Source: Candidatus Omnitrophota bacterium
Lineage (GTDB): Bacteria > Omnitrophota > Gorgyraeia > Gygaellales > Profunditerraquicolaceae
Length of the DNA stretch: 6,666 nucleotides
Reading direction: 5' to 3'
Assembly: GCA_026387555.1 (NCBI GenBank)
Contig: JAPLLM010000096.1
Span: forward strand, 1-6,666
The position numbers and the translations under genes were made by a program. Below, piece after piece: positions 1 through 6,215 of the stretch. Below the pieces are notes generated by a model, which searched no databases, was not told where the DNA came from, and saw only the letters and a list, made by a program, of their open reading frames with translations. Each line of letters starts with the position of its first letter. Position 1 is the first letter of the stretch.

Positions 1-209
1 GAATCCTCTCCGAGAGTCAAAGTTTTAAAGACGGCCGCGATCTTTACCGCTTTTTTAACGGCGTTTTGCTTAAAGGTCTTGCCGTTTTCAATGATACGCA
101 CCTTTTCCGGATGTGCTAAAAGAGACGTCACCTTTAGGTCCGTATCCTTTAAGAGTTCGCGTATCTCCTGAAACTTCTTCTTATTCTTGGTGGCAACGAT
201 TAATTCCAT
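1..209 (-). CDS. rdgB: XTP/dITP diphosphatase (RdgB/HAM1 family), N-terminal part, cut by window edge
   Basis: The first 69 codons of a non-canonical purine NTP pyrophosphatase are present; the rest lies beyond the left edge. The family hydrolyses ITP, dITP and XTP to monophosphates in the cytoplasm and keeps deaminated purines out of nucleic acids. Visible motifs are the N-terminal T-x-N-x-x-K nucleotide-binding signature (T7, N9, K12), the ENGKTFKQNA stretch at 41-50 that matches the family's E-x-G-x-TF-x-x-NA, and E68-D69 followed by a partial Ser codon, which is the start of the catalytic DDSGL-type motif (Glu replaces the first Asp here). The ATG shares one base with the rph stop codon (TGATG), so translation is probably coupled to rph, a pairing seen in many bacteria. 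Family and start are secure; completeness cannot be judged. Confidence 0.93.
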   Translation of the reverse strand, partial: MELIVATKNKKKFQEIRELLKDTDLKVTSLLAHPEKVRIIENGKTFKQNAVKKAVKIAAVFKTLTLGED

Positions 210-922
210 CAGAGGAGATCTTTGAAGAGTTTTTTCTGCGCCTCGACCAGGTCTTCAATGCCTTTTTTAGCAAAGGCTAGCATATCGTCCATCTGTGATT
301 TTTTAAAAGGCTTGCGCTCGGCCGTGCCTTGGATTTCAATAAATTCTCCCTTGCCGGTCATCACTACGTTCATATCTACTTCTGCGCGGGAATCCTCTTC
401 ATAAGCTAAGTCCAGCATCAAGACCCCGTCCACAATACCAACACTAACGGCAGCGACATAATCCTTGATCGGAACCTCTTCGATCAAACCGTTCTTCTTT
501 AATTTATGGAACGCATCCGCTAATGCCACAAAACTTCCGGTAATCGCCGCGGTGCGCGTGCCTCCGTCTCCCTGAATCACGTCGCAGTCGATCCAGATGC
601 TGCGCTCGCCCATAGATTTCATATCGGTGACGGTGCGCAGCGACCTGCCCACCAGGCGCTGAATCTCATAAGTCCTGCCGGAATCTTTTCCCCGCGGGAT
701 GCGCTTGTCGCATGAACGCGGGAGCATCCCGTATTCCGCGGTCACCCAGCCGGTACCGGAATTTCTCAAAAACGGCGGAACCGATTCTTCCACCGACGCC
801 GTACAGATGACCTTGGTATTCCCCATCTCGATCAAACACGACCCTTCCGGATATTTTATATAATTGCGGGTGATCTGAACCCTGCGGATTTTATCCGCGC
901 CCCTGCCGTCTAACCTAGTCAT
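209..922 (-). CDS. rph: Ribonuclease PH
   Basis: RNase PH is a phosphate-dependent 3'-5' exoribonuclease that trims tRNA precursor 3' ends and acts as a ring-shaped hexamer in the cytoplasm. The 237-residue product has the usual family length. Signatures visible are the N-terminal RLDGR (3-7), GRTYEIQRLVGRSLR (82-96) with the phosphate-binding Arg region, the DCDVIQGDGGTRTAAITG block (112-129), the YEED...DMNVVMTG block (174-189) carrying the acidic catalytic residues, and EIQGTAE (196-202). The reading frame extends eight codons further upstream, but the start at 922 is preferred because the family begins M-x-R-x-DGR and a strong ribosome site AAGGGAGG lies seven bases before it. The start overlaps the end of the fumarase beta gene by 8 nt, and the stop overlaps the rdgB start by one base. 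Confidence 0.97.
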   Translation of the reverse strand: MTRLDGRGADKIRRVQITRNYIKYPEGSCLIEMGNTKVICTASVEESVPPFLRNSGTGWVTAEYGMLPRSCDKRIPRGKDSGRTYEIQRLVGRSLRTVTDMKSMGERSIWIDCDVIQGDGGTRTAAITGSFVALADAFHKLKKNGLIEEVPIKDYVAAVSVGIVDGVLMLDLAYEEDSRAEVDMNVVMTGKGEFIEIQGTAERKPFKKSQMDDMLAFAKKGIEDLVEAQKKLFKDLL

Positions 923-1415
923 AAATATTCCTCCCTTGCGAATCAATCCCTACTATTAAAGGAAAATCTTTTACCTCTAACCGGAATATCGCTTCCGGGC
1001 CCAAATCTTTGTAAGCCGCGACTTTCGCTTTCTTGATATATTTGTTAATAAGTGCGCCGCATCCGGCATAGGCCAATAAATAAACCGCTTTGTATTTTTT
1101 TATCGCTGCAATGACCTCTTTCGAGCGGCCGCCCTTGCCTATCATCACTTTAAGCCCGGCCTTAAGCAATACGGGAGTAAACTTATCCATTCTATTGGAT
1201 GTAGTCGGCCCGCAAGAACCGATGACTTTACCCTTAGGTGCCGCGGTTGGGCCGCAATAATAAATAATCGCGCCTTTTAAATCAATAGGGAGCTTCTTTC
1301 CCGAATTGATCGCCTCAACCAAACGCTTATGCGCCTGATCGCGGGCAGTATAAATCACTCCGCTTAATTTTATTTCATCGAAGATCTTTAACGCCTTGAT
1401 TTGCTTATCATTCAT
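915..1415 (-). CDS. Class I fumarate hydratase, beta (C-terminal) subunit
   Basis: This 166-residue protein is the C-terminal half of an oxygen-sensitive [4Fe-4S] hydro-lyase of the FumA/TtdB type, which works together with the alpha subunit encoded just upstream to interconvert fumarate and malate. Recognisable motifs are SGVIYTARDQAHKRL (18-32), the substrate-binding GPTTSNRMD (69-77), IGKGG (92-96), and DLGPEAIFRLEVKDFP (137-152) near the C-terminus. The length is slightly short for a stand-alone beta subunit because the N-terminal arm before the LSG motif is brief. The ATG follows the alpha stop by 2 nt, and no good ribosome site is seen in the preceding 20 nt, so translation probably depends on termination of the alpha gene. 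L-tartrate dehydratase beta or another hydro-lyase of this superfamily cannot be excluded by sequence alone. Confidence 0.9.
   Translation of the reverse strand: MNDKQIKALKIFDEIKLSGVIYTARDQAHKRLVEAINSGKKLPIDLKGAIIYYCGPTAAPKGKVIGSCGPTTSNRMDKFTPVLLKAGLKVMIGKGGRSKEVIAAIKKYKAVYLLAYAGCGALINKYIKKAKVAAYKDLGPEAIFRLEVKDFPLIVGIDSQGRNIYD
930..937 (-). promoter_or_regulatory. Ribosome binding site that fixes the rph start
   Basis: AAGGGAGG on the minus strand sits 7 nt before the ATG at 922 and lies inside the last codons of the fumarase beta gene. It supports the start at 922 over the upstream in-frame ATG at 946, which would place the site inside the rph gene and give a non-family N-terminus. Confidence 0.8.
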
Positions 1416-1417
1416 GA

Positions 1418-2209
1418 TTAGAGAGTCGCGGTTGCGCTCCGGAGGGCATGGCAGCTGAAATTCAGCGCCACCGGCAAGCCTGCGATATGCGTAGGATAAG
1501 TTTCTATATTTACGGCTAAAGCCGTGGTTTTCCCGCCTAAGCCCATCGGCCCAATATCCAGTTTATTTATTGCCTTTAATAAATCGGCCTCTATCTTTGA
1601 GCTTCGCGTACCGATTTTTCTTAACAGCGCCTTTTTCGCAAGCAGAGACGCAAAATCCGCCGTTCCGCCAATACCTACGCCCAGTACATACGGAGGGCAG
1701 GCATCGGGTCCGGCCGCTTTTACCGCATCAATAATAAATCCTTTGATCTCTTCGATTTTTGCGGTAGGGCTGAACATTTTTAACAACGATTTATTTTCGC
1801 AACCGAATCCTTTAGGCAGGACCGTCATCTTTAATTTGCTTCCCGGCACGATATCAACGTGCACTACTACCGGAGAATATGTTGATTTTCCACGCGCCCA
1901 GGCCTTCTTATAACCCAGCTCCACACCTTTATTCACTGCCTGCTGCAGACTACCGGAAATCCTTACATCCTGCCCCACCTCCAAAAAAACTACCGGCATA
2001 CCCGTATCCTGACAGATAGCTAATTGTTCGGCGCGCGCGACGTTAGCATTATCGATAATCGCTCCTAATAGTTTCTTGGCCCTTTTGGAAGATTCGGTAT
2101 TGCGCGCCTTTTTAAGCATCACCAATACATCGGAACGCAATTCAAGATTTGCCTTTACGCATAATTGCGCGATAATCTTCTTGATTTTATCCGCGGTAAT
2201 CGTCTTCAT
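1418..2209 (-). CDS. Class I fumarate hydratase, alpha (N-terminal) subunit
   Basis: The 263-residue product is the Fe-S domain half of a two-subunit class I fumarase/tartrate dehydratase. Three cysteines placed as in the family can hold the [4Fe-4S] cluster: C66 in ICQDTG, C171 in ACPPYVLGVGIGG (170-182) and C253 in NFSCHALR (250-257). Q67 and D68 follow the first Cys as expected for the active site. Two features are unusual: the segment between GY (99-100) and HVDIVPG (117-123) is roughly eight residues shorter than I recall for the family and lacks a clear LRxS...NTxxNTP pattern, and C137 occupies a place where GxGSEN is usual. The start forms an ATGA overlap with queF. The beta subunit follows at once, so the pair should form one enzyme. 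Fumarase is the most likely activity; tartrate dehydratase is the alternative. Confidence 0.9.
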   Translation of the reverse strand: MKTITADKIKKIIAQLCVKANLELRSDVLVMLKKARNTESSKRAKKLLGAIIDNANVARAEQLAICQDTGMPVVFLEVGQDVRISGSLQQAVNKGVELGYKKAWARGKSTYSPVVVHVDIVPGSKLKMTVLPKGFGCENKSLLKMFSPTAKIEEIKGFIIDAVKAAGPDACPPYVLGVGIGGTADFASLLAKKALLRKIGTRSSKIEADLLKAINKLDIGPMGLGGKTTALAVNIETYPTHIAGLPVALNFSCHALRSATATL

Positions 2210-2601
2210 CTTCCCTTATACTCCCGAATCACGGTAGTAGTGATGCCTCCGCGCGGGTTAAACACGACCTTGATGCGCATCCAACGCGGTTTGACTGACT
2301 CTACCAAATCCTCCAGCATCTTATTTACCAGGTGCTCATGAAAAATTCCTTTGTCGCGGAAAAAAATAGTGTACATTTTCAAAGACTTTAACTCGATACA
2401 ATATTTGCGGGGAGAATATTCAATACTGATTTGTGCAAAATCCGGCAAACCTGTCTTAGGGCAGATGCAGGTAAATTCCGGGATGTCGATATTAATGGAG
2501 TAAACCTTATCCGCGTACTGATTTATCCAACCCTCGATTTGCGGGGTCTTTAAATTCCTGACATTTTTCTGCAATCCTTCATAAGAAGACTTATTTTTCA
2601 T
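2206..2601 (-). CDS. queF: NADPH-dependent preQ0 reductase (7-cyano-7-deazaguanine reductase)
   Basis: QueF reduces the nitrile of preQ0 to the aminomethyl group of preQ1 with two NADPH, the last step before insertion into tRNA by Tgt. At 131 residues this is the short, single-domain YkvM-like form of the tunnelling-fold superfamily. C47 in FTCICPKTG (43-51) aligns with the nucleophilic Cys that forms the thioimide intermediate, D54 in LPDF with the proton donor, and FHE at 87-89 supplies the substrate-binding Glu. The QueF motif is ELKSLKMY (70-77), with Met where Leu or Tyr is usual. The C-terminus has the family's FNPRGGI. A GGGAG ribosome site lies five bases before the ATG, inside queE; queE stop and queF start overlap as ATGA. 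Its presence shows that the cluster makes preQ1, so it serves queuosine and not archaeosine or DNA 7-deazaguanines that stop at preQ0. Confidence 0.97.
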   Translation of the reverse strand: MKNKSSYEGLQKNVRNLKTPQIEGWINQYADKVYSINIDIPEFTCICPKTGLPDFAQISIEYSPRKYCIELKSLKMYTIFFRDKGIFHEHLVNKMLEDLVESVKPRWMRIKVVFNPRGGITTTVIREYKGR

Positions 2602-3260
2602 TTCACTCCCACTATTTTATGCAGCTGCGCAATTGTGCAGCTTGTGACATACTCCTCACGGCAGATCTCTTTGAATCTATTTAATTTAAACCCCAGGATC
2701 CCGGGATCCTCCAGGCTGTTCGGCTGCAGGATCAACACCGCCGCTTTATTTACTTCTTTGATCATCTTAAGCGTTTCCCGGAGATCTTCCTCGCGCGTTG
2801 AGCCACAAATAACTTCTTTTTTGGATGCGATCTTTAAAAAATTATAATGCATCGCCCATAACGGCCCCATACCGGTGGAGCTGGGGAGCTTTACGTCCAT
2901 GGATACGACGTCAACCCGGTCAATAACATCATTGAGTTCGGCGTAGAGCGTGCCGTTGGTCTCAAGGTAATTCTTATAGCCTTCTTTTTTGGTAAGAGCC
3001 ATGATCACATTCAAGAAATCTTTCTGTAAGAGCGGCTCTCCTCCCGTAAAAGATATAGAATGGAAATGCCCGTGGTCATGGTGAAGTTTGATCTCATCCA
3101 AAAGCTCTTTTACTTCGTATTCCGCGTAACGGTCCAAACGGGTATCGCAATACTGGCAGTTCAGGTTGCATCCGTAGAAACGCACGAATATCTGCCTTTC
3201 CCCCAGGTAGAGCCCCTCTCCCGGAATGCTCTCAAATATATCCGCGATCCTTGCCTTCAT
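2598..3260 (-). CDS. queE: 7-carboxy-7-deazaguanine synthase (radical SAM)
   Basis: QueE converts 6-carboxy-5,6,7,8-tetrahydropterin to 7-carboxy-7-deazaguanine by a radical SAM ring contraction that also needs Mg2+. The 220-residue protein has the SIPGEG motif (11-16) typical of QueE, then the cluster-binding CNLNCQYC with C31, C35 and C38, the CX3CX2C spacing of ordinary radical SAM enzymes. SAM-binding FTGGEPLLQ is at 71-79, LETNGT at 99-104, DVKLPSS at 122-128, and the closing AQLHKIVG at 211-218 matches the family's PQLHK-type tail. Position between queC and queF, with ATGA overlaps on both sides, agrees with the pathway order. No clear ribosome site precedes the start, so expression probably relies on coupling to queC. 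The assignment is safe. Confidence 0.97.
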   Translation of the reverse strand: MKARIADIFESIPGEGLYLGERQIFVRFYGCNLNCQYCDTRLDRYAEYEVKELLDEIKLHHDHGHFHSISFTGGEPLLQKDFLNVIMALTKKEGYKNYLETNGTLYAELNDVIDRVDVVSMDVKLPSSTGMGPLWAMHYNFLKIASKKEVICGSTREEDLRETLKMIKEVNKAAVLILQPNSLEDPGILGFKLNRFKEICREEYVTSCTIAQLHKIVGVK

Positions 3261-3919
3261 TTTATTAATGCGTCCTTTACACCAGCTTCTTTAAATCCCT
3301 TAGCGCGGTAATAACAGCTGTCGCATTTTTCGCAAGGCTCCCTGCCCCCGCGATAACAGGACCAGGTCAGCGCAAAAGGGACTCTTAATTTATTCCCGGC
3401 TTTTATAATCCCGCTCTTATTCATATTTATTAAAGGCGCCTCTATTTTTATAGGCCTGCCTTCTACCCCTGCCTTTGTTCCTCGGCTGATAACATTTTTA
3501 AAAGCCGCAAAAAAATCCGGACGGCAATCCGGATACCCGGAATAATCCTGCGCGTGCGCTCCGATAAATATGCTTTTAGCCCCTATCGCTTCCGCGTATG
3601 AAAGAGCAAAGCTTAAAAATATAATATTGCGCCCCGGCACATAGGTACTTGGAATTCCCTTAACCTTTAACCCCTGCCCCTTAACCCTTATACTTTTATC
3701 CAGAAGGCTTGACCCCTTCCAGGGTAAAGATATTTTTATAATTTGATACGGACATTTCGCGCTACACGCGATCCTTTTGGCGCTGCCTATCTCTTTGCGA
3801 TGGCGCTGGCCGTAATCAAAGATCAAACAGTGGCAATTATATCCTTTGGCCTTGGCGATATATAATGCCGTCGCAGAATCCAGGCCGCCGGATAAAAGTA
3901 CTATTGCCTTATTCTTCAT
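3257..3919 (-). CDS. queC: 7-cyano-7-deazaguanine synthase
   Basis: QueC uses ATP and ammonia to turn 7-carboxy-7-deazaguanine into preQ0. This 220-residue member shows the PP-loop SGGLDS (10-15), FDYGQRH (34-40), VPGRN (94-98), the family hallmark DYSGYPDCRPDFF (125-137), and a C-terminal zinc site formed by C188, C196, C199 and C202 (WSCYRGGREPCEKCDSC). Just before the VPGRN motif, residues 79-88 read VKGQGLKVKG, a low-complexity stretch encoded by repeated G-tracts; other QueC proteins are variable here, so activity should not suffer. The start overlaps the end of queD by 11 nt and has no obvious ribosome site within 15 nt, which points to reinitiation after queD. Confidence 0.97.
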   Translation of the reverse strand: MKNKAIVLLSGGLDSATALYIAKAKGYNCHCLIFDYGQRHRKEIGSAKRIACSAKCPYQIIKISLPWKGSSLLDKSIRVKGQGLKVKGIPSTYVPGRNIIFLSFALSYAEAIGAKSIFIGAHAQDYSGYPDCRPDFFAAFKNVISRGTKAGVEGRPIKIEAPLINMNKSGIIKAGNKLRVPFALTWSCYRGGREPCEKCDSCYYRAKGFKEAGVKDALIK

Positions 3920-4265
3920 AAGTAGCTGCGCTGGTATTATTCTCCCAGACAGTCACGGATTTCAGGCCGCGGATCTTGCTTTTGAGGCGGCGGTAAACGT
4001 AGGCCGCGATATTTTCCGAGGTAGGATTGATCTTTTTAAAATAAGCAATCTTATTCAAATACTTGTGGTCGAGCGGGTCAAGCACGCGGTTTAATTCTGC
4101 CTTCATATATTTAAAATCGATGAGCATGCCGGCCTTATCCAAAGTCTTGCCCTGCGCTACAAGTTCGACCCGCCAGTTATGGCCGTGCAGGTCTTCGCAC
4201 TTGCCTTTATACTCTCTTAAATTATGCGCGGAGCTAAACCCCGCTTCCACTCTTACGCTATGCAT
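3909..4265 (-). CDS. queD: 6-carboxy-5,6,7,8-tetrahydropterin synthase
   Basis: QueD converts 7,8-dihydroneopterin triphosphate to 6-carboxytetrahydropterin, the first committed step to queuosine. The 118-residue product has the standard PTPS/QueD length. Zinc ligands are H14 (SSAHNL), H27 and H29 (LHGHNW); the catalytic Cys is C23, in the CxxxHGH spacing that marks QueD and separates it from eukaryotic PTP synthase. GMLIDFKYMK (46-55), LDHKYLN (65-71), NPTSENIA (80-87) and the terminal VWENNTSAATY with E108 complete the family pattern. The start lies inside the last codons of murI (8-nt overlap) with a ribosome site AGAAGGG six bases upstream. Because the start is embedded in murI there is no leader in which a preQ1 riboswitch could sit directly before queD. 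Confidence 0.97.
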   Translation of the reverse strand: MHSVRVEAGFSSAHNLREYKGKCEDLHGHNWRVELVAQGKTLDKAGMLIDFKYMKAELNRVLDPLDHKYLNKIAYFKKINPTSENIAAYVYRRLKSKIRGLKSVTVWENNTSAATYEE

Positions 4266-5049
4266 TGTTTACCCTTCTCACGTCTTTAAGCGGCTTACCC
4301 AAGAATCTCTGCGCCAAACCGGAGAACCATTCGGGATTATCGCTTACAAAAAATTTATGCTTGCCGCGGCCACTCTTGTTCAACAGATCCTCACGGGATA
4401 AAATATCTTTTACTTCCATCGCTACTTGCTTTGCGGAATCGATCAAGATCACATCAGGGCCCATGACCTTCCTGATAAGCGGTTTAAGTAAAGGGTAATG
4501 GGTGCATCCTAAAATCAGAGTATCCACTTTGGCGTCTTTTAGCGGCTTTAGATATGTCTTGGCCACGCTTGCGACCACATCACCGGACAACCACCCTTCC
4601 TCGACAAAAGGAACGAATAATGGACAGGCAGCCGCAGTGACCTTTGCCTTAGGCGAGAGCTGCTTGATTTCTTTTTCATAAGCCTTGCTCTTGATCGTCC
4701 CCTTAGTCCCGATCAATCCGATACGCCCGCTGCGGGTCGCATATACCGCCTCCCTCACACCCGGGCTTAATACCCCCACAATAGGAACGCGGAAATGATT
4801 CTTGATGACCGGCAATGCAAAACTGGATACGGTATTGCAGGCTACACAGATCAATTTTACGTCTTGTTTTAAAAGGAATAAAATATTTTCAATAGAAAAT
4901 CTGATGACGGTTTCCCGCGATTTAATCCCGTAAGGCACGCGCGCCGTATCCCCAAAATAAACTATATTTTCCGTTGGGAGCTGACGAATCAATTCCTTGA
5001 CCACAGTTAAACCCCCGACTCCGGAATCGAAGACTCCTATAGATTTCAT
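4258..5049 (-). CDS. murI: Glutamate racemase
   Basis: MurI interconverts L- and D-glutamate without a cofactor and supplies D-glutamate for the peptidoglycan stem peptide in the cytoplasm. The 263-residue protein has full family length. FDSGVGGLTV (7-16) carries D8 and S9, GDTARVPYG (33-41) follows, and the two catalytic cysteines are C71 in ACNT and C182 in GCTHYPLLKP, with H184 beside the second. E150-E151 in PFVEEG and the C-terminal FFVSDNPEWFSGLAQRFLG are also typical. The start forms an ATGA overlap with the amidase gene; a GGAGG ribosome site sits 10 nt upstream (5060-5064), rather far but usable. Placement next to a cell-wall amidase fits a peptidoglycan role. Confidence 0.97.
   Translation of the reverse strand: MKSIGVFDSGVGGLTVVKELIRQLPTENIVYFGDTARVPYGIKSRETVIRFSIENILFLLKQDVKLICVACNTVSSFALPVIKNHFRVPIVGVLSPGVREAVYATRSGRIGLIGTKGTIKSKAYEKEIKQLSPKAKVTAAACPLFVPFVEEGWLSGDVVASVAKTYLKPLKDAKVDTLILGCTHYPLLKPLIRKVMGPDVILIDSAKQVAMEVKDILSREDLLNKSGRGKHKFFVSDNPEWFSGLAQRFLGKPLKDVRRVNNA
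4272..4278 (-). promoter_or_regulatory. Ribosome binding site of queD inside murI
   Basis: AGAAGGG on the minus strand is six bases before the queD ATG at 4265 and within the last codons of murI. It is one of the better Shine-Dalgarno matches in the unit and supports the queD start. Confidence 0.65.
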
Positions 5050-6122
5050 CGTTTAGCAGCCTCCATAAACGAAGCGTCATGCGAATAATCGGCGACCCCT
5101 TCCATTATCGCCTCGGCGACCTTCTGCCGGTAAAATCCGTTCTTAAGCATGCGCTCTTCGTTAGAATTAGAAAGAAACCCTACCTCGATAAGCACCGCCG
5201 GCATACGCGCGCCTTTTAAAACATAGTAACGCGCACCCTTTACTCCGATAACGCGCGTATCCAGATCATTGCCCATCGCGCGGCAAATCGAACGCGACAA
5301 TTCGATAGACTCGGCGCGGTTATAAGTATAGATCATATCCCAGAGCGTAGTCCTTAAATCCAGGGAGCGGCCGGCAAAATCCGCTCCTTCCAAATCCAGT
5401 TGAGCGCTTCGGGCCGCGCTCTGCGCGCGCGTATTATCATTTACGCTGCCGGCAATATAATAAACCTCAAAACCGTTCAGGCTTCTTACGCGGTTGGCAT
5501 TGGAATGGACGCTGATAAAAAGATCCGCTCCCGAGCGGTTGGCAATATCGACGCGGCCGGCCAAAGGAATAAAACGGTCGGAGCTTCTGGTATAAACCAC
5601 AGCAACACCTTGCGCCTTAAATAGATTCCCCAGCCGCTTGGCTAAATCCAAGTTGACGTCTTTCTCGCGCAGGCCCGTCCGTCCGGTGGTCCCGGGGTCA
5701 TTCCCGCCATGCCCTGCGTCGATAACCACCTTCTTGATATTTGTCAGAGTTAAAACAGCTTTCTTGCCGGGATAATATTCTTGAAAGAGCGAATCAATGA
5801 CCTCTTCTTTAAATTTCTCCGGCACGACCAGCGCACCCTGATAAATATCCACAGGATGATTCAAATGTTGCGGCTTGCCGTCGACTAATACCAGTGTATC
5901 ACCGACCATCAAATTAATGCGGTGGTTATCTTTATTTAAACCTACTATCTTGGAATAAGTATCATACTGCCATTCTATCCCTCTGGCATTGCATAAAGGT
6001 ACTAAGGCATAATAAGTGGCATTATTAAGACTGTAAGTCGGCAGGGCTTCGCGGGTGGTAACGGTAGCGCAACCGGAAAGGATGACTGCGAATATTGCTG
6101 AAATTAATATTAGTTTCTTCAT
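5046..6122 (-). CDS. Lipoprotein N-acetylmuramoyl-L-alanine amidase (Amidase_3) with copper-amine-oxidase-like N-domain
   Basis: This 358-residue enzyme should cut the bond between N-acetylmuramic acid and L-alanine in peptidoglycan, for cell separation or wall turnover. The N-terminus (MKKLILISAIFAVILSGC) is a type II signal peptide with lipobox LSGC and lipidated Cys18, so the protein is probably anchored to a membrane outside the cytoplasm. Residues about 30-118 resemble the copper amine oxidase N-terminal-like domain often found on such amidases (VPLCNARGIEWQYD, then VDGKPQ and LVVPEKF). The Amidase_3 domain spans about 130-346: zinc ligands H138 (DAGHGG), E153 (LREKDVNL) and H206 (SVHSNA), and catalytic E313 (LIEVGFLSN). 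No Shine-Dalgarno sequence precedes the ATG; the next upstream Met options are absent, and the signal peptide fixes this start. It is the first protein gene of the unit. Confidence 0.93.
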   Translation of the reverse strand: MKKLILISAIFAVILSGCATVTTREALPTYSLNNATYYALVPLCNARGIEWQYDTYSKIVGLNKDNHRINLMVGDTLVLVDGKPQHLNHPVDIYQGALVVPEKFKEEVIDSLFQEYYPGKKAVLTLTNIKKVVIDAGHGGNDPGTTGRTGLREKDVNLDLAKRLGNLFKAQGVAVVYTRSSDRFIPLAGRVDIANRSGADLFISVHSNANRVRSLNGFEVYYIAGSVNDNTRAQSAARSAQLDLEGADFAGRSLDLRTTLWDMIYTYNRAESIELSRSICRAMGNDLDTRVIGVKGARYYVLKGARMPAVLIEVGFLSNSNEERMLKNGFYRQKVAEAIMEGVADYSHDASFMEAAKR

Positions 6123-6134
6123 ATGGTTTAGTCA

Positions 6135-6186
6135 GGCACTACGCTCGCTATTTTGCTTGTCGCAAAATTGCGCTCGCTTTAGTGCC
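6135..6186. repeat. 52-bp imperfect palindrome between tmRNA and amidase gene
   Basis: Outer arms GGCACTA (6135-6141) and TAGTGCC (6180-6186) are perfect complements. An inner stem ATTTTGC (6150-6156) and GCAAAAT (6162-6168) closes a five-base loop, and the sequence between stems holds CGCTCGC on both sides as a direct repeat. The element occupies most of the leader before the amidase start. It could be a cruciform-forming interspersed repeat, an RNA hairpin in the leader, or a second stop for tmRNA transcription; it lacks a T-run, so a plain terminator is less likely. Confidence 0.6.
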
Positions 6187-6188
6187 AT

Positions 6189-6215
6189 CAAAAATTTACT
6201 TATCGTAAATTTTTG
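6189..6215 (-). terminator. ssrA: Candidate AT-rich hairpin terminator at the tmRNA 3' end
   Basis: An 11-bp perfect stem (6189-6199 with 6205-6215) around a five-base loop begins within the encoded CCA end of the tmRNA. On the minus strand the descending arm ends in five T. The stem has only two G-C pairs, so it is weak for an intrinsic terminator, but its position is right. It may alternatively affect 3' end processing because it pairs the CCA bases. Confidence 0.45.

Noticed and set aside
222..404. Plus-strand open frame inside rph, and similar frames over fumarase, queE, queC, queD, murI and the amidase
   Set aside because: Each lies fully on the opposite strand of a gene with clear family motifs, has no ribosome site and no recognisable domain.
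922..946. Upstream ATG extending RNase PH by eight residues
   Set aside because: It adds residues before the conserved RLDGR start and would ignore the strong AAGGGAGG site placed exactly for the ATG at 922.
4266..4400. A possible preQ1 riboswitch in front of queD
   Set aside because: The sequence codes for the conserved end of MurI and shows no separate leader or aptamer-like pattern.
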